A DNA stretch of 64,000 nucleotides from NCBI RefSeq assembly GCF_018918095.1, contig NZ_JAHLPV010000012.1:1-64000 (forward strand), written 5' to 3'. The position numbers and the translations under genes are program-made. Positions 28,659 through 36,815 of the stretch are shown piece after piece. Origin of the DNA: Acetivibrio sp. MSJd-27. Lineage in GTDB: Bacteria; Bacillota; Clostridia; UMGS1840; HGM11507. The notes under the pieces are model-generated. The model was not told where the DNA came from. It worked only from the letters and a program-made list of their open reading frames with translations, and did not search any database. Each line of letters opens with the position of its first letter. The first letter of the stretch is position 1.

Positions 28659-29264
28659 TTATTCAGAAAACATTTCCTCTTCAGAAGCAGTTTGCATATC
28701 TATTGGAATTTTATTTCGAAGAATGAAAAAATAAATGCTTTGATAAAGCGGAACAAACATACCCAGAAGCATATGAAGTAAAGCTTTATTGTCATCCTGA
28801 TATCTTTTATGTATGTTATAGCGGACCAGTCCCGTTATCAGATTGACAGCGGTTCCGCCGATTATAGCAAGCAGCATAATAATTACGATAAATCCAATCA
28901 TTCCGCTTATCAGTGCCTGCACGGCAGCAGGGGATTTATCCAAATAATCGGCGGATCCTTGAAGTGCTATAGAAATAATGAAAATAATGTAAACGGTGAA
29001 GAAGACAGCGTAAAAAATGATGGGTATCAGCAACATCCAGAGACCAGGATTCTTCCACTCCTTTTTCCCTATTTTGAGAGATTCTCCGGCGAGGCGGCCC
29101 TGAAGATAGTTGGATGCGACTGGAATAAAAGCCAGCCAGGCATAAGACAAATTTTGCTGTTTTGCGATGCCGTACATTCCAAGCCCTTTGAGCAGATAGC
29201 CGGCTAACCCAACGATAAGATAGAGGCCCAGAAAGATAATGTAAAACAGAATCAATCCATTCAT
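28659..29264 (-). CDS. Conserved membrane protein of unknown function
   Basis: A 201-residue integral membrane protein with about four hydrophobic segments (near residues 3-25, 75-100, 120-145 and 160-180). A polar stretch (NYLQGRLAGESLKIGKKEW) resembles membrane proteins common in clostridial genomes, which I cannot place in a named family. AAGGAG precedes the ATG. It starts 15 nt after coaX and so is probably the third gene of the panT-like-coaX operon. The linkage gives no clear role. Confidence 0.7.
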   Translation of the reverse strand: MNGLILFYIIFLGLYLIVGLAGYLLKGLGMYGIAKQQNLSYAWLAFIPVASNYLQGRLAGESLKIGKKEWKNPGLWMLLIPIIFYAVFFTVYIIFIISIALQGSADYLDKSPAAVQALISGMIGFIVIIMLLAIIGGTAVNLITGLVRYNIHKRYQDDNKALLHMLLGMFVPLYQSIYFFILRNKIPIDMQTASEEEMFSE

Positions 29265-29279
29265 AACAAATTCTCCTTT

Positions 29280-30047
29280 TTAAATATTATTTTTTTGAAA
29301 AAGAATATAGAGTCCTTTCAATAGTAAATGTTCATCATATATAATTTTATTTTTGCAATGAGGTACAATAAATTTGGAGAGTCCGCCGGTAGCCACTGGA
29401 GTTACTTTGCTTCCCAATTCCTCCTCTACGCGCTGTATCATACCATCTACCAAGGAAGCATTGCCGTATATCAGGCCGCTTTCCATACATTCCACAGTGT
29501 TTTTTCCGATCACGTAATCCGGCTTTTCTAAGGCGATATGAGGAAGCTGAGAGGTGTTTTGCGCCAGCGCCTCCACAGATATTTTAATTCCGGGCACGAT
29601 CATACCTCCTAAAAAAGAACTGGATTTGTCAATAACCGACATTGTTGTTGCTGTTCCCATGTCAATAACCATAACGGGAGCATTATAGCAGGTCACTGCT
29701 GCGACGGCGTCAACCACTCTGTCGCTTCCCAGCTGAGCTGGATTTTCCACCAGAATCTTTAAACCGGTTTTAATGCCTGGACCGACCAGCAACGCATTAA
29801 TCCCCGCTGCTTTTTCAATCGCTTTGTGAATGATCCCGGACAAGGCGGGGCTGACAGAGGAAATGATTGCCCCTTCTATTTTACTGATACTTATTCTACG
29901 GGAGAAAAGAATATTTTTTAGATACACTGCATATTCTTCATGGGTTCGCTGTAATACAGTTGCAACACGGGCAACAAATTCCACTTTTTTTTCAGAAACG
30001 GCAGCAAAAACAATGTTGGAGTTTCCGATATCTGCTGTTAAAACCAT
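29280..30047 (-). CDS. coaX: Type III pantothenate kinase
   Basis: A 255-residue kinase for the first step of coenzyme A synthesis. It belongs to the ASKHA superfamily and, unlike CoaA, is not inhibited by CoA. Motifs: DIGNSN (phosphate 1, residues 6-11), GSDRVVDAVAA (about 103-113), DMGTATT (about 124-130) and GGMIVPGI. The length is standard. It lies 10 nt behind an ECF transporter S component, which therefore probably brings in pantothenate. Confidence 0.95.
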   Translation of the reverse strand: MVLTADIGNSNIVFAAVSEKKVEFVARVATVLQRTHEEYAVYLKNILFSRRISISKIEGAIISSVSPALSGIIHKAIEKAAGINALLVGPGIKTGLKILVENPAQLGSDRVVDAVAAVTCYNAPVMVIDMGTATTMSVIDKSSSFLGGMIVPGIKISVEALAQNTSQLPHIALEKPDYVIGKNTVECMESGLIYGNASLVDGMIQRVEEELGSKVTPVATGGLSKFIVPHCKNKIIYDEHLLLKGLYILFQKNNI

Positions 30048-30057
30048 ATAAACACCT

Positions 30058-30687
30058 TCATTTTTTTCTCTTTAGAGCAACAATTAAAGCGGCGGCAATT
30101 GGAGTTACAATAAGAGCTGCAACAACAGCCTCCAAAACACCATTGAAGGAAATAACATATAAAATTGCATCATAGAGAATACTTACATTTTTATTTGTCG
30201 CTGCGGCATAGCTGTCAGAGAAAAACAAATAGATCATATTCATGACCAATATGGTATTCGTCATGGAACCTAATATAGTCGAGAAACCGTAACCAATGTA
30301 TTTATTCCAACGGCGTTTTTCAAAAAAATAATTCACCCAGAACGGAATAATTCCAACGAGAATACGGGGAATAAAACAGATCAGGAGACTTGAAAAATTT
30401 CCCTGTGTGCTTCCAATTGTACCGAATGGAGTGAAAACGAAAGAGGTAGCGGTTGGATTGAGTGTATTCATAATAAGGCTTGTCAATCCGAATACAAATC
30501 CTAAAAAAGCTCCCTTTTTCGGTCCCAGTAAAATGGAACCGAGGATAACGGGAATGTGAATAATAGTAACCCGTGTTATTCCCAATGGGATATAACCGAT
30601 CATCGGTGTAAATGCCAAAATAACGATGATTGCTGTGAACATGGATAATTGAGCCATGCCAAGAATTCTTTCATTTCTTTTTATCAT
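30058..30687 (-). CDS. ECF transporter S component, probably for pantothenate
   Basis: A 209-residue membrane protein with about six hydrophobic helices, an N-terminal LSMFTAIIVILAF and the A-F-L-GFVFG motif of the ECF_trnsprt family. S components bind the vitamin and associate with a shared EcfA/A'/T module, which is not in this window. Assignment to pantothenate (PanT-like) rests on the tight linkage to coaX. AGGAGGA lies 7 nt before the ATG. First gene of the operon. Confidence 0.82.
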   Translation of the reverse strand: MIKRNERILGMAQLSMFTAIIVILAFTPMIGYIPLGITRVTIIHIPVILGSILLGPKKGAFLGFVFGLTSLIMNTLNPTATSFVFTPFGTIGSTQGNFSSLLICFIPRILVGIIPFWVNYFFEKRRWNKYIGYGFSTILGSMTNTILVMNMIYLFFSDSYAAATNKNVSILYDAILYVISFNGVLEAVVAALIVTPIAAALIVALKRKK

Positions 30688-30740
30688 AAATATTCCTCCT
30701 GCTGCTGTTCCAATCGGATACAGCGCATATTTTCTTTAAC

Positions 30741-30769
30741 ATTATATAAGAAAAACATTTATATTGCAA
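30741..30769 (-). promoter_or_regulatory. Predicted sigma-A promoter of the ECF S component-coaX operon
   Basis: On the minus strand TTGCAA (30769-30764), 17 nt, exact TATAAT (30746-30741), about 54 nt before the start codon. Confidence 0.65.
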
Positions 30770-30794
30770 GCGCAGAAAAAAATTATTACAATAG

Positions 30795-30832
30795 AAAAAG
30801 CCTCCTTTTCTGTATCCGAACGAAAGGGAGGC
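30795..30832 (-). terminator. Intrinsic terminator of spoIIID
   Basis: On the minus strand GCCTCCCTTT pairs with AAAGGAGGC, followed by TTTTTC (30799-30794), about 53 nt after the spoIIID stop. Confidence 0.75.
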
Positions 30833-30884
30833 AGAATGGCTTAAATATGAAAGAGCCTAACGCACATTGAGCCGGTTCTTAAGT

Positions 30885-31136
30885 TTAAACCTTGTGGAAA
30901 TGTTTTTCTTTTGTGGCAAGACCGCCTCTTATATGGCGCTCTGCCTTATTCTTATCAAGAACAGTCCGCGCTTGGTTGAATAAATCTCGGTTGATTTTAT
31001 ATAATCGTTCTGCAATATCTTTATGTACTGTACTTTTACTGACACCAAATTGTTTGGCAGCGTCTCGAACGGTAGAATTTTTTTCGATAATGTACTGAGC
31101 CAGCATAACGGCCCTCTCTTCGATATTACCTTTCAA
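30885..31136 (-). CDS. spoIIID: Sporulation transcriptional regulator SpoIIID
   Basis: An 83-residue DNA-binding protein that modulates the sigma-E regulon in the mother cell. The helix-turn-helix is visible in TVRDAAKQFGVSKSTVHKDIAERL (read in parts, about residues 22-45), followed by the basic tail HIRGGLATKEKH. The start is TTG (31136), with GGAGG 9 nt upstream and no ATG alternative. A sigma-E-like promoter precedes it. Confidence 0.95.
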   Translation of the reverse strand: MKGNIEERAVMLAQYIIEKNSTVRDAAKQFGVSKSTVHKDIAERLYKINRDLFNQARTVLDKNKAERHIRGGLATKEKHFHKV

Positions 31137-31170
31137 TGCGATCGACCTCCAATTTCGTTAATTCTCTATA

Positions 31171-31199
31171 AATATATGAGGTCGTCTTTCTTTATATGA
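31171..31199 (-). promoter_or_regulatory. Predicted sigma-E promoter of spoIIID
   Basis: On the minus strand TCATATA (31199-31193), 14 nt, CATATATT (31178-31171). This is close to the sporulation sigma-E pattern (kmATATT-N14-CATACAnT), and spoIIID is sigma-E dependent in B. subtilis. Confidence 0.55.
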
Positions 31200-31221
31200 C
31201 TCAAAACAGAAATGAAAATAA

Positions 31222-31250
31222 TTGATTTTATCATTCAAATTTGTTATAGT
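31222..31250 (+). promoter_or_regulatory. Predicted sigma-A promoter of the TRIC channel gene
   Basis: TTGATT (31222-31227), 17 nt, TATAGT (31245-31250), 39 nt before the start at 31290. Confidence 0.5.
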
Positions 31251-31289
31251 AAAAATATTGAGGATTCTATAAGCGGAGGGATAAAGACA

Positions 31290-31943
31290 ATGGACAGGGA
31301 GGAAATCACTTTTATATTTGAAATGCTGGCTGCAATTGCTTTTGGTTTCTCAGGCGCTTTTCTTGCCATACGGAAACGGTACGACTTATTTGGGGTGATA
31401 ACACTTGCTGTTATTACTACGGTTGGCGGTGGTCTGATGCGCGACTTGATCATCGGCAAAATTCCTCCGGCTGCATTTGTTCACCCAAGCTATGTGATCG
31501 CCGGTTTGATTTCAGCTGTGATCACTTTTCTGTATTTTCAATTTTTGGACAACAAGGTAAAACGCCATATTTTTAACCGCATTGCCTATTGGATTGAATT
31601 GTTTGATGCAATCGGCCTTGGGCTTTACACAATGCTTGGCGTTCAGACAGCTGCCGATTATTGGCCTAAAAATCCTTTTTTGGTTATCGCCGTAGGCGTA
31701 TTGACGGGGGTTGGGGGTGGCCTGATGCGGGATGTTTTGAGCCGAACGGAACCTTATATTTTTAAGAAGGAGCTCTATGCAATCCCATCTATTATCGGAG
31801 CAACACTATTTTATTATACCCGCTATTGGGGTGACTATAATGTCAGTTACTATGGCTGTGCGCTGTTTGTCTTTGCAATACGGATGCTGGCTGTAAAGTA
31901 TAAAATCAAGCTTCCTGCAACCCAATATCGAAAGAGTCAATGA
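31290..31943 (+). CDS. Trimeric intracellular cation channel (TRIC/UPF0126) family protein
   Basis: A 217-residue membrane protein with seven hydrophobic helices. The internal duplication is typical of the family: two glycine motifs GGGLMRD, at about residues 46-52 and 137-143, which contribute to the pore. Prokaryotic TRIC proteins are K+-permeable channels; a physiological role is not established. The ATG at 31290 is chosen because GGAGGG lies 9 nt upstream. It is transcribed divergently from spoIIID. Confidence 0.9.
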   Translation: MDREEITFIFEMLAAIAFGFSGAFLAIRKRYDLFGVITLAVITTVGGGLMRDLIIGKIPPAAFVHPSYVIAGLISAVITFLYFQFLDNKVKRHIFNRIAYWIELFDAIGLGLYTMLGVQTAADYWPKNPFLVIAVGVLTGVGGGLMRDVLSRTEPYIFKKELYAIPSIIGATLFYYTRYWGDYNVSYYGCALFVFAIRMLAVKYKIKLPATQYRKSQ

Positions 31944-31953
31944 CGAAAAATAG

Positions 31954-31987
31954 AGAAACATTCTTTCTATAGGGATGTTTCTTTTTT
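31954..31987 (+). terminator. Intrinsic terminator of the TRIC gene
   Basis: AGAAACAT pairs with ATGTTTCT, 13-nt loop, followed by a T-run. Confidence 0.75.
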
Positions 31988-32024
31988 ACTGCAGGACATA
32001 TCTATTACACCGTTCTCCGCTTCT

Positions 32025-32118
32025 GCAAGCGATTGGATACCACTTTATGAGTAAATGGAGGACATCGAAAACTTTTAGGAGGACTTTTACTTTGCAAAAG
32101 CGTTTTTATCTTGTTATA
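32025..32118 (+). repeat. Possible dispersed intergenic element, copy A
   Basis: In the gap before miaB. It begins GCAAGCGATTGGAT and, 59 nt later, has CTTTTACTTTGCAAAAGCG (a weak hairpin) followed by TTTTTATCTTGTTATAA. Copy B (43968-44052) and copy C (63424-63515) share the start, spacing, end hairpin or tail. Aligned by eye; divergent. Confidence 0.3.
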
Positions 32119-32134
32119 AATAGGGGAAAAAAGC

Positions 32135-32163
32135 TTGTACTTTAAAAGCGGTTATGATAAAAT
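32135..32163 (+). promoter_or_regulatory. Predicted sigma-A promoter of miaB operon
   Basis: TTGTAC (32135-32140), 17 nt, TAAAAT (32158-32163), 30 nt before the miaB start. Confidence 0.5.
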
Positions 32164-32192
32164 AAAAATATTAATTTAGATGGGTGATATGA

Positions 32193-33608
32193 TTGAGCAA
32201 TCGTGAAAAAATTGTTGTTTTAGAAAAAGACATGGAGATTCAGAAAAATTATATAAAACAAATTAAGGAATATATTGGAAAGTCAAAAAAGATTCCAACC
32301 GCTTGTGTGCAAACATTTGGCTGTGCGCAGAATGAAAATGATTCGGAAAAACTGAAAGGTATGCTTTTGTCAATGGGATATGAATTGGGAAATGAACCGG
32401 AAAAATCTGATCTTATTCTGTACAATACCTGTGCAGTGCGAGCCGGAGCGGAAGACAGGGTGTTTGGAAATCTTGGAGCACTGAAACATTTAAAAAGAAA
32501 AAAAGAAGACTTATTGATTGGTATCTGCGGCTGCATGATACAGGAGGAACAAGTGGTTGAGCGTTTGAAGAGCAAGTACAAACATGTCGACATGGTGTTT
32601 GGAACCCATACTCTTCATAAGTTTCCTCAAATTCTGTATGAGACATTGGAACAGCAGCACCGTGTCATTGCAGTGGAGGATTCCGATGGATATTTGGTGG
32701 AAGGAATTCCGCAGAAGCGGGAAGATCCTTATAAAGCAGGAGTATCCATTATGTATGGCTGCAACAACTTTTGCTCTTACTGTATTGTTCCCTATGTGCG
32801 CGGAAGAGAGCGCAGCAGAGACAAAGAAGATATCCTGAGGGAATGTGCGCAGCTAGTACAGGACGGGTACCGGGAAATTACACTGTTGGGGCAGAATGTG
32901 AATTCTTATGGAAATGACTTGGACAGCGGGATTGACTTTGCGGATCTTTTAGGGGAGATCAACCGCATTGAGGGGATTAAGCGCATTAAATTTATGACCT
33001 CCCATCCCAAGGATATTTCGGACAAGCTGATTGAGACAATGGCAGAGTGTGAGAATGTCTGCGAGTATCTGCATTTGCCTTTTCAGGCGGGAAACAATCG
33101 TGTTCTTCAAAGGATGAACCGGAAATATACAAAGGAACATTATTTGTCCATTATTGACAAAGTGAAAAAGGCGATGCCGAATATCACGCTCACCAGTGAT
33201 GTGATAGTCGGTTTTCCTGGGGAGACAAACGAGGAATTTCTTGATACGCTGGACGTCATCAGACAGGTGGAATTTGACAGCTTGTATACCTTTATTTTCT
33301 CTCCAAGGGAGGGAACTCCTGCGGCGAAGATGGAGGATGTTTTAAGCCGTGAGGAAAAACAGAAAAATTTTCAAACCTTGGTAGATTTGCAAAATCAAAT
33401 TTCAAAAAAGAAAAATGATGCCTATGTCGGGAAAACCGTTGCGATTCTGGTAGATGGAGTAAGTAAAAATAATCCGGAAATGATGGCGGGAAGAACAGAG
33501 GGCAATAAAATTGTCAATTTTGAGGCTAAAACAGCCAAACCTGGACAGATTGTCCCTGTTAAAATCACCAAAGCACAGACATGGGCCTTAATCGGTGAAG
33601 AAGTGTAG
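32193..33608 (+). CDS. miaB: tRNA-2-methylthio-N6-dimethylallyladenosine synthase
   Basis: A 471-residue radical-SAM methylthiotransferase that adds 2-methylthio to i6A37 in tRNAs reading UNN codons. The N-terminal UPF0004 domain has its three cluster cysteines (QTFGCAQNEN, YNTCAVR, GICGCM). The radical-SAM motif is C-x3-C-x2-C in YGCNNFCSYCIVPYVRG. A TRAM domain lies at the C-terminus (about 405-468). The start is TTG with GGGTGAT about 6 nt upstream. An ATG four bases earlier is in another frame and stops after a few codons. The partner gene miaA lies in the same cluster. Confidence 0.96.
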   Translation: MSNREKIVVLEKDMEIQKNYIKQIKEYIGKSKKIPTACVQTFGCAQNENDSEKLKGMLLSMGYELGNEPEKSDLILYNTCAVRAGAEDRVFGNLGALKHLKRKKEDLLIGICGCMIQEEQVVERLKSKYKHVDMVFGTHTLHKFPQILYETLEQQHRVIAVEDSDGYLVEGIPQKREDPYKAGVSIMYGCNNFCSYCIVPYVRGRERSRDKEDILRECAQLVQDGYREITLLGQNVNSYGNDLDSGIDFADLLGEINRIEGIKRIKFMTSHPKDISDKLIETMAECENVCEYLHLPFQAGNNRVLQRMNRKYTKEHYLSIIDKVKKAMPNITLTSDVIVGFPGETNEEFLDTLDVIRQVEFDSLYTFIFSPREGTPAAKMEDVLSREEKQKNFQTLVDLQNQISKKKNDAYVGKTVAILVDGVSKNNPEMMAGRTEGNKIVNFEAKTAKPGQIVPVKITKAQTWALIGEEV

Positions 33609-33648
33609 TAAAATAATTTTTCAACACAAAAATTTGGAGGAGATTGAA

Positions 33649-34044
33649 ATGGAAATTTTGAAAAGAGCAGAAGAACTGGGAAAACTGATCCGTGAAACAC
33701 CCGAATACCGCAATGTTGTTTTGGCGGGGGAAATTCAGTCGAAGGATGAAGAAGCCGTCAAATTGATCGATGCATATAATGAAGAAAGAAATCAGATTGC
33801 ACAGAGAATGCAGAAGGAAGAACTTTCCGATGAGCAGATGGGCGAGCTGCGGCTTCAGCTTGAAAAATCTTACGGAAAACTTTTGGAAAACACGGTGATC
33901 AGCACCTATGTCAAAGCCTTGGATAAATTTAATGAACTGGAACAAAGTGTTTATAAAACGATTTCAGATACCATTTTGGGCAATCAGGGCGGTTGTGCTT
34001 CCGGCGGCTGCAGTTCTTGCAGCTCCTGTTCCGGATGCCATTAA
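33649..34044 (+). CDS. YlbF/YmcA-family protein with cysteine-rich tail
   Basis: A 131-residue, mostly helical protein of the YlbF (Com_YlbF) family. In B. subtilis the relatives YlbF (RicF) and YmcA (RicA) form the Y-complex with YaaT (RicT), which directs RNase Y and has been reported to carry [4Fe-4S] clusters. The tail GGCASGGCSSCSSCSGCH holds five cysteines and a final His in 18 residues, suited to binding metal. A RicT gene is present at 57.2 kb. The ATG at 33649 follows GGAGGAG; the frame extends 54 nt upstream into miaB. It is followed by mutS after about 40 nt. Confidence 0.88.
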   Translation: MEILKRAEELGKLIRETPEYRNVVLAGEIQSKDEEAVKLIDAYNEERNQIAQRMQKEELSDEQMGELRLQLEKSYGKLLENTVISTYVKALDKFNELEQSVYKTISDTILGNQGGCASGGCSSCSSCSGCH

Positions 34045-34084
34045 TTTGGCAGAAAAAGCAAATCTGAAAAAAGGGTGGAAAATC

Positions 34085-36724
34085 TTGCCAAAGTATGATT
34101 TGAATGAACTTCTTGAATCCAGCATCACACCGATGATGAAGCAATACTTGAATATCAAGATAAACAATCAGGATTGTATCCTGTTCTATCGGTTGGGTGA
34201 CTTTTATGAGATGTTCTTTGACGATGCGATCACCGCTTCCAGAGAACTTGAACTCACCTTAACCGGGCGTGACTGCGGCCTTCCGGAAAGAGCTCCTATG
34301 TGCGGTGTCCCATATCATGCGATGGATGGGTATATTGCAAAGCTGGTGGCAAAAGGATATAAGGTTGCAATTTGCGAACAGCTGGAAGATCCCAGCACAG
34401 CAAAGGGAATTGTGAAACGCGATATTATCCGTGTGGTCACACCTGGAACGGTAACCGATCCAAAAATGCTGGATGAGACAAAAAACAATTACCTTGCTTC
34501 CATGTATCGTGAAGATGTTTTTACCTGTATTATCTTTGCAGACGTCACAACAGGCGAATTGACGATCAGTCCGATTATTGTAGGAGATGACTTAAATAAG
34601 CTTTACTCGGAGATTTCCAAATTCTCGCCTTCTGAGATTCTAGTCAATGCAAAGATGGCATCCAATCAAAAAATGATGGAGGAAATCCGCCAGCGCTTTG
34701 TCACAACAATTGATATCAAGGATGACAGCTTTTATCAGTTTGATAAAGCTGTTGCGGCGGTAGAAGGCCGTTTTGGAAAAAAGCTGATTTCTGAGAAAGG
34801 AATTGCTCAGTCGGCTGAAACGGTTTTAGCGCTCTACGCATTGCTGGACTATCTGGAGGACACGCAGAAGAATGAACTGAAGCACATCAATGATGTAGAA
34901 TGTGTTAATGACAGCCTGTTTATGGAGATCGATCTCTCCACCAAACGGAATTTGGAATTAACAGAAACCATGCGTGAAAAAAAGAAAAAGGGCTCCCTTC
35001 TGTGGGTTTTGGACGATACGAGAACTTCTATGGGGGCACGGCTTCTCCGGCATTTTATCGATCGTCCGCTTGCTTCCTACAACCTAATTAACGAAAGGCT
35101 GAATGCGGTAGATGAGTTATTTTCCGGTCATTTTATGCGGGACGGTATCCGTGAGACATTGTCTGGTGTGAACGATATCGAACGGCTGGCTTCCAAAATA
35201 TCCTTTAAAAGTGCGAACGGCCGGGATTTGGTTAGCCTAAAAAATTCTTTGAAATGTATTCCTGCGCTGAAAGAGACGATTATACAAAGTCAGGCAAAGA
35301 TGCTTCAGCAGATATGCTGTGAGCTGGATCCGCTGGAGGATGTGACTTCTATTCTGGACATGGCAATTGTTGACGATCCGCCTTTTACTGTTAGAGAAGG
35401 CGGTATTATCAAGGATGGTTATCATGACGGACTTACCGAACTCAGACGAGCGATGCGCGAGGGGAAAGATTGGATCGCTCAGGTCGAGCAGGAAGAGAAA
35501 GAAAAAACGGGAATTAAAAATCTGAAAGTGGGATATAACAAGGTATTTGGCTATTTTCTGGAGGTGACAAAATCCTATCAGAATTTGGTTCCTGATTATT
35601 TTATTCGAAAGCAGACTTTGGCAAATTGTGAGCGTTACATTACTCCGAAACTGAAGGAAATTGAAAACGTTGTGTTGGGGGCGGAAGAAAAGAGTGTCGC
35701 TCTCGAATATGAAATATTCTGTCAGGTTCGTGATGTGGTCTATGACAATATGCTTCGGATTCAAAAGACAGCTCGGGCGGTTGCAAAACTGGACTTTTTG
35801 CAGTCCCTTGCCAACGTGGCTTATAAAAACAACTATACAAAGCCTATCATAACCAACGACGGCATTATTTCCATCAAAAACGGAAGGCATCCCGTAGTGG
35901 AAAAAATGCTGACCGATTCGCTTTTTGTACCGAATGGCACTCTGCTGAATCTAAGCAGTGATAATTTTGCGATTATCACAGGACCGAATATGGCGGGAAA
36001 ATCTACCTATATGCGGCAGGTTGCATTGATTGTGCTGATGGCTCATTTAGGGAGCTTTGTGCCGGCTGACAGTGCTGCGATTACCATTGTGGATAAGATT
36101 TTCACAAGGGTTGGCGCATCGGATGATCTGGCCAGCGGTCAGTCTACTTTTATGGTGGAGATGAACGAGGTATCCAATATTCTAAAAAACGCTACGGAAA
36201 ACAGTTTGCTTATTCTGGATGAAATTGGACGCGGGACCAGTACCTTTGATGGTCTTTCCATTGCCTGGTCTGTGGTGGAATACATTACGAAAAAAATCGG
36301 TGCGAAAACCCTGTTTGCCACCCATTACCATGAGTTAACTGTGCTGGAAGAACGGCTGAAGGGTGTTAAAAATTACAGCATTGCGGTTAAAAAACGCGGG
36401 GATGACATCACGTTTCTCCGTAAGATTGTGGATGGCGGCACTGATGACAGTTTCGGAATACAGGTTGCTAAGATCGCAGGGGTTCCCAGTGAGGTTATCA
36501 GGCGTGCAAAAGAGGTTGTCAAAGTGCTGGAATTGAATGAAATCACATTCGATGCCTCAAAAGTGAAAAAAGAAGAGACAGAAGAAGAACAACTGGATCT
36601 CACTCAAATGTACGACAATGAAATTATTAAAGAACTCCAAAAATTAGATGTCACCACATTAACCCCGATTGAAGCACTCAATAAACTATTTGAATTTTCA
36701 AAAATGGCAAAAAATATAGGTTGA
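34085..36724 (+). CDS. mutS: DNA mismatch repair protein MutS
   Basis: An 879-residue ATPase that recognises mismatches. The N-terminal mismatch-binding domain has the FYEMFFDDA motif (Phe-x-Glu that contacts the mispair). Core and clamp domains follow. The ABC-type ATPase has Walker A GPNMAGKSTYMRQ, Walker B LLILDEIGRGTSTFDG and ATHYHEL. The frame is open from 33908, but its first 59 codons lie inside the YlbF-family gene. I place the start at TTG 34085, with GGGTGG 7-8 nt upstream, giving the usual family length. An ATG at 34133 has no ribosome site. Confidence 0.95.
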   Translation: MPKYDLNELLESSITPMMKQYLNIKINNQDCILFYRLGDFYEMFFDDAITASRELELTLTGRDCGLPERAPMCGVPYHAMDGYIAKLVAKGYKVAICEQLEDPSTAKGIVKRDIIRVVTPGTVTDPKMLDETKNNYLASMYREDVFTCIIFADVTTGELTISPIIVGDDLNKLYSEISKFSPSEILVNAKMASNQKMMEEIRQRFVTTIDIKDDSFYQFDKAVAAVEGRFGKKLISEKGIAQSAETVLALYALLDYLEDTQKNELKHINDVECVNDSLFMEIDLSTKRNLELTETMREKKKKGSLLWVLDDTRTSMGARLLRHFIDRPLASYNLINERLNAVDELFSGHFMRDGIRETLSGVNDIERLASKISFKSANGRDLVSLKNSLKCIPALKETIIQSQAKMLQQICCELDPLEDVTSILDMAIVDDPPFTVREGGIIKDGYHDGLTELRRAMREGKDWIAQVEQEEKEKTGIKNLKVGYNKVFGYFLEVTKSYQNLVPDYFIRKQTLANCERYITPKLKEIENVVLGAEEKSVALEYEIFCQVRDVVYDNMLRIQKTARAVAKLDFLQSLANVAYKNNYTKPIITNDGIISIKNGRHPVVEKMLTDSLFVPNGTLLNLSSDNFAIITGPNMAGKSTYMRQVALIVLMAHLGSFVPADSAAITIVDKIFTRVGASDDLASGQSTFMVEMNEVSNILKNATENSLLILDEIGRGTSTFDGLSIAWSVVEYITKKIGAKTLFATHYHELTVLEERLKGVKNYSIAVKKRGDDITFLRKIVDGGTDDSFGIQVAKIAGVPSEVIRRAKEVVKVLELNEITFDASKVKKEETEEEQLDLTQMYDNEIIKELQKLDVTTLTPIEALNKLFEFSKMAKNIG

Positions 36725-36815
36725 AGGAAAATGCGGAAGAAGCGTGGCTTTGAAGCGGAAAACGCAAAGTGCTGGCAGAAGAAAATCTTTGCGGATGGAA
36801 TAGAAGGTGAATTGT

